A stretch of 64,000 bases of DNA, from contig PUFA01000203.1 in the NCBI GenBank assembly GCA_003508835.1, positions 712,501 through 776,500 of the forward strand, written 5' to 3'. The DNA is from Eonycteris spelaea. Its lineage: Eukaryota; Chordata; Mammalia; Chiroptera; Pteropodidae. Positions within the stretch are counted from its first letter, which is position 1. Each line of letters starts with the position of its first letter. Both the position numbers and the translations under genes were made by a program. Below are positions 63,627-64,000 of the stretch, piece by piece. The notes below the pieces were generated by a model. It saw only the letters and a list, made by a program, of their open reading frames with translations, did no database searches and had not been told where the DNA came from.

Positions 63627-64000
63627 GTGCGAGGTGGGGAGCAGTCCGCCCGCCGACACGCACCCGCCCGGGGCCCCGAGGCAGGAGAGGTGGGCTGCGT
63701 GGGGCAGGGTGCATCTGCCTGGACAGATGCGGGTGGACAGTCCTGCCAGTAAGGACCAGCTTCAGCCTCGGCCAGGACAGCAGGCCGGGCTGTAGGCCGC
63801 AGGTGAAGGCGCAGTGGTTTCGGGAGGGAGCAGGCCGCGGGGGCGGCAGGGAAGGCGGGTGAGACACCCAAGCTAGAGCCATCGGCACTTCCCTAGCACA
63901 GGACACGCGACTTCACAGTGGCCTCTTGTCTGTGTCCCTCACAAGAGAGTAAGGGCAGCAATGTTTCTTGTCATCTCTGGTCCTTAGCACTTTCACGTGG
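63627..64000. other. ARHGEF11: Start of ARHGEF11 intron 30 (window end)
   Basis: Intron sequence running off the window. No recognised repeat. Confidence 0.7.

Overview
The window is nuclear DNA from a placental mammal. It carries a multi-exon gene with GT-AG introns, an unmethylated-type CpG-island promoter, and old mammalian repeats (MIR, L2, ancient L1, a eutherian Tigger1-type DNA transposon). I saw no Alu, B1/B2, carnivore SINEC, or pig, ruminant or horse SINE, so the order cannot be named. GC and CpG content are very high over most of the window, with an AT-richer island at about 12.7-17.3 kb.

Layout, all genes on the + strand. 1-5.8 kb is GC-rich intergenic DNA with one clear MIR. 5.8-6.8 kb holds an ETS-domain gene matching ETV3L, which looks broken: lost splice donor, frameshifts, and a core Trp changed to Gly. 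6.8-17.4 kb is intergenic with L2, MIR, L1 and Tigger1 remnants. 17.45-18.45 kb is a CpG island rich in GC boxes. 19,244 is the start codon of ARHGEF11 (PDZ-RhoGEF). Intron 1 (18.4 kb) fills 19.3-37.7 kb. From 37.7 kb to the end, exons 2-30 can be placed to the base. The window ends in the intron after the DH domain, so the PH domain and C-terminal tail lie outside. The order ETV3L then ARHGEF11 on one strand is the conserved mammalian arrangement (human 1q23).

The 30 exons give 988 frame-corrected codons: the PDZ domain (about 41-122), a 39-residue cassette exon (191-229), the Galpha12/13-binding IIG motif and RGS-like domain (about 313-520), the linker before the DH domain, and the complete DH domain (about 772-961). 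The protein links Galpha12/13-coupled receptors and plexin-B to RhoA.

The most important quality signal is that five exons contain a net of six single-base losses. Each is shown by exon length against the phases of neighbouring exons, and most sit in C-runs. All splice sites and codon conservation are otherwise intact. I read these as probable consensus errors of the assembly rather than gene death. I found no new biological system. Noteworthy non-coding structures are a C-rich intron 2 minisatellite, a four-copy intron 13 minisatellite, a duplicated Sp1-type promoter block, a 43-bp perfect duplication about 500 bp apart, and a CpG-saturated ancient L1.
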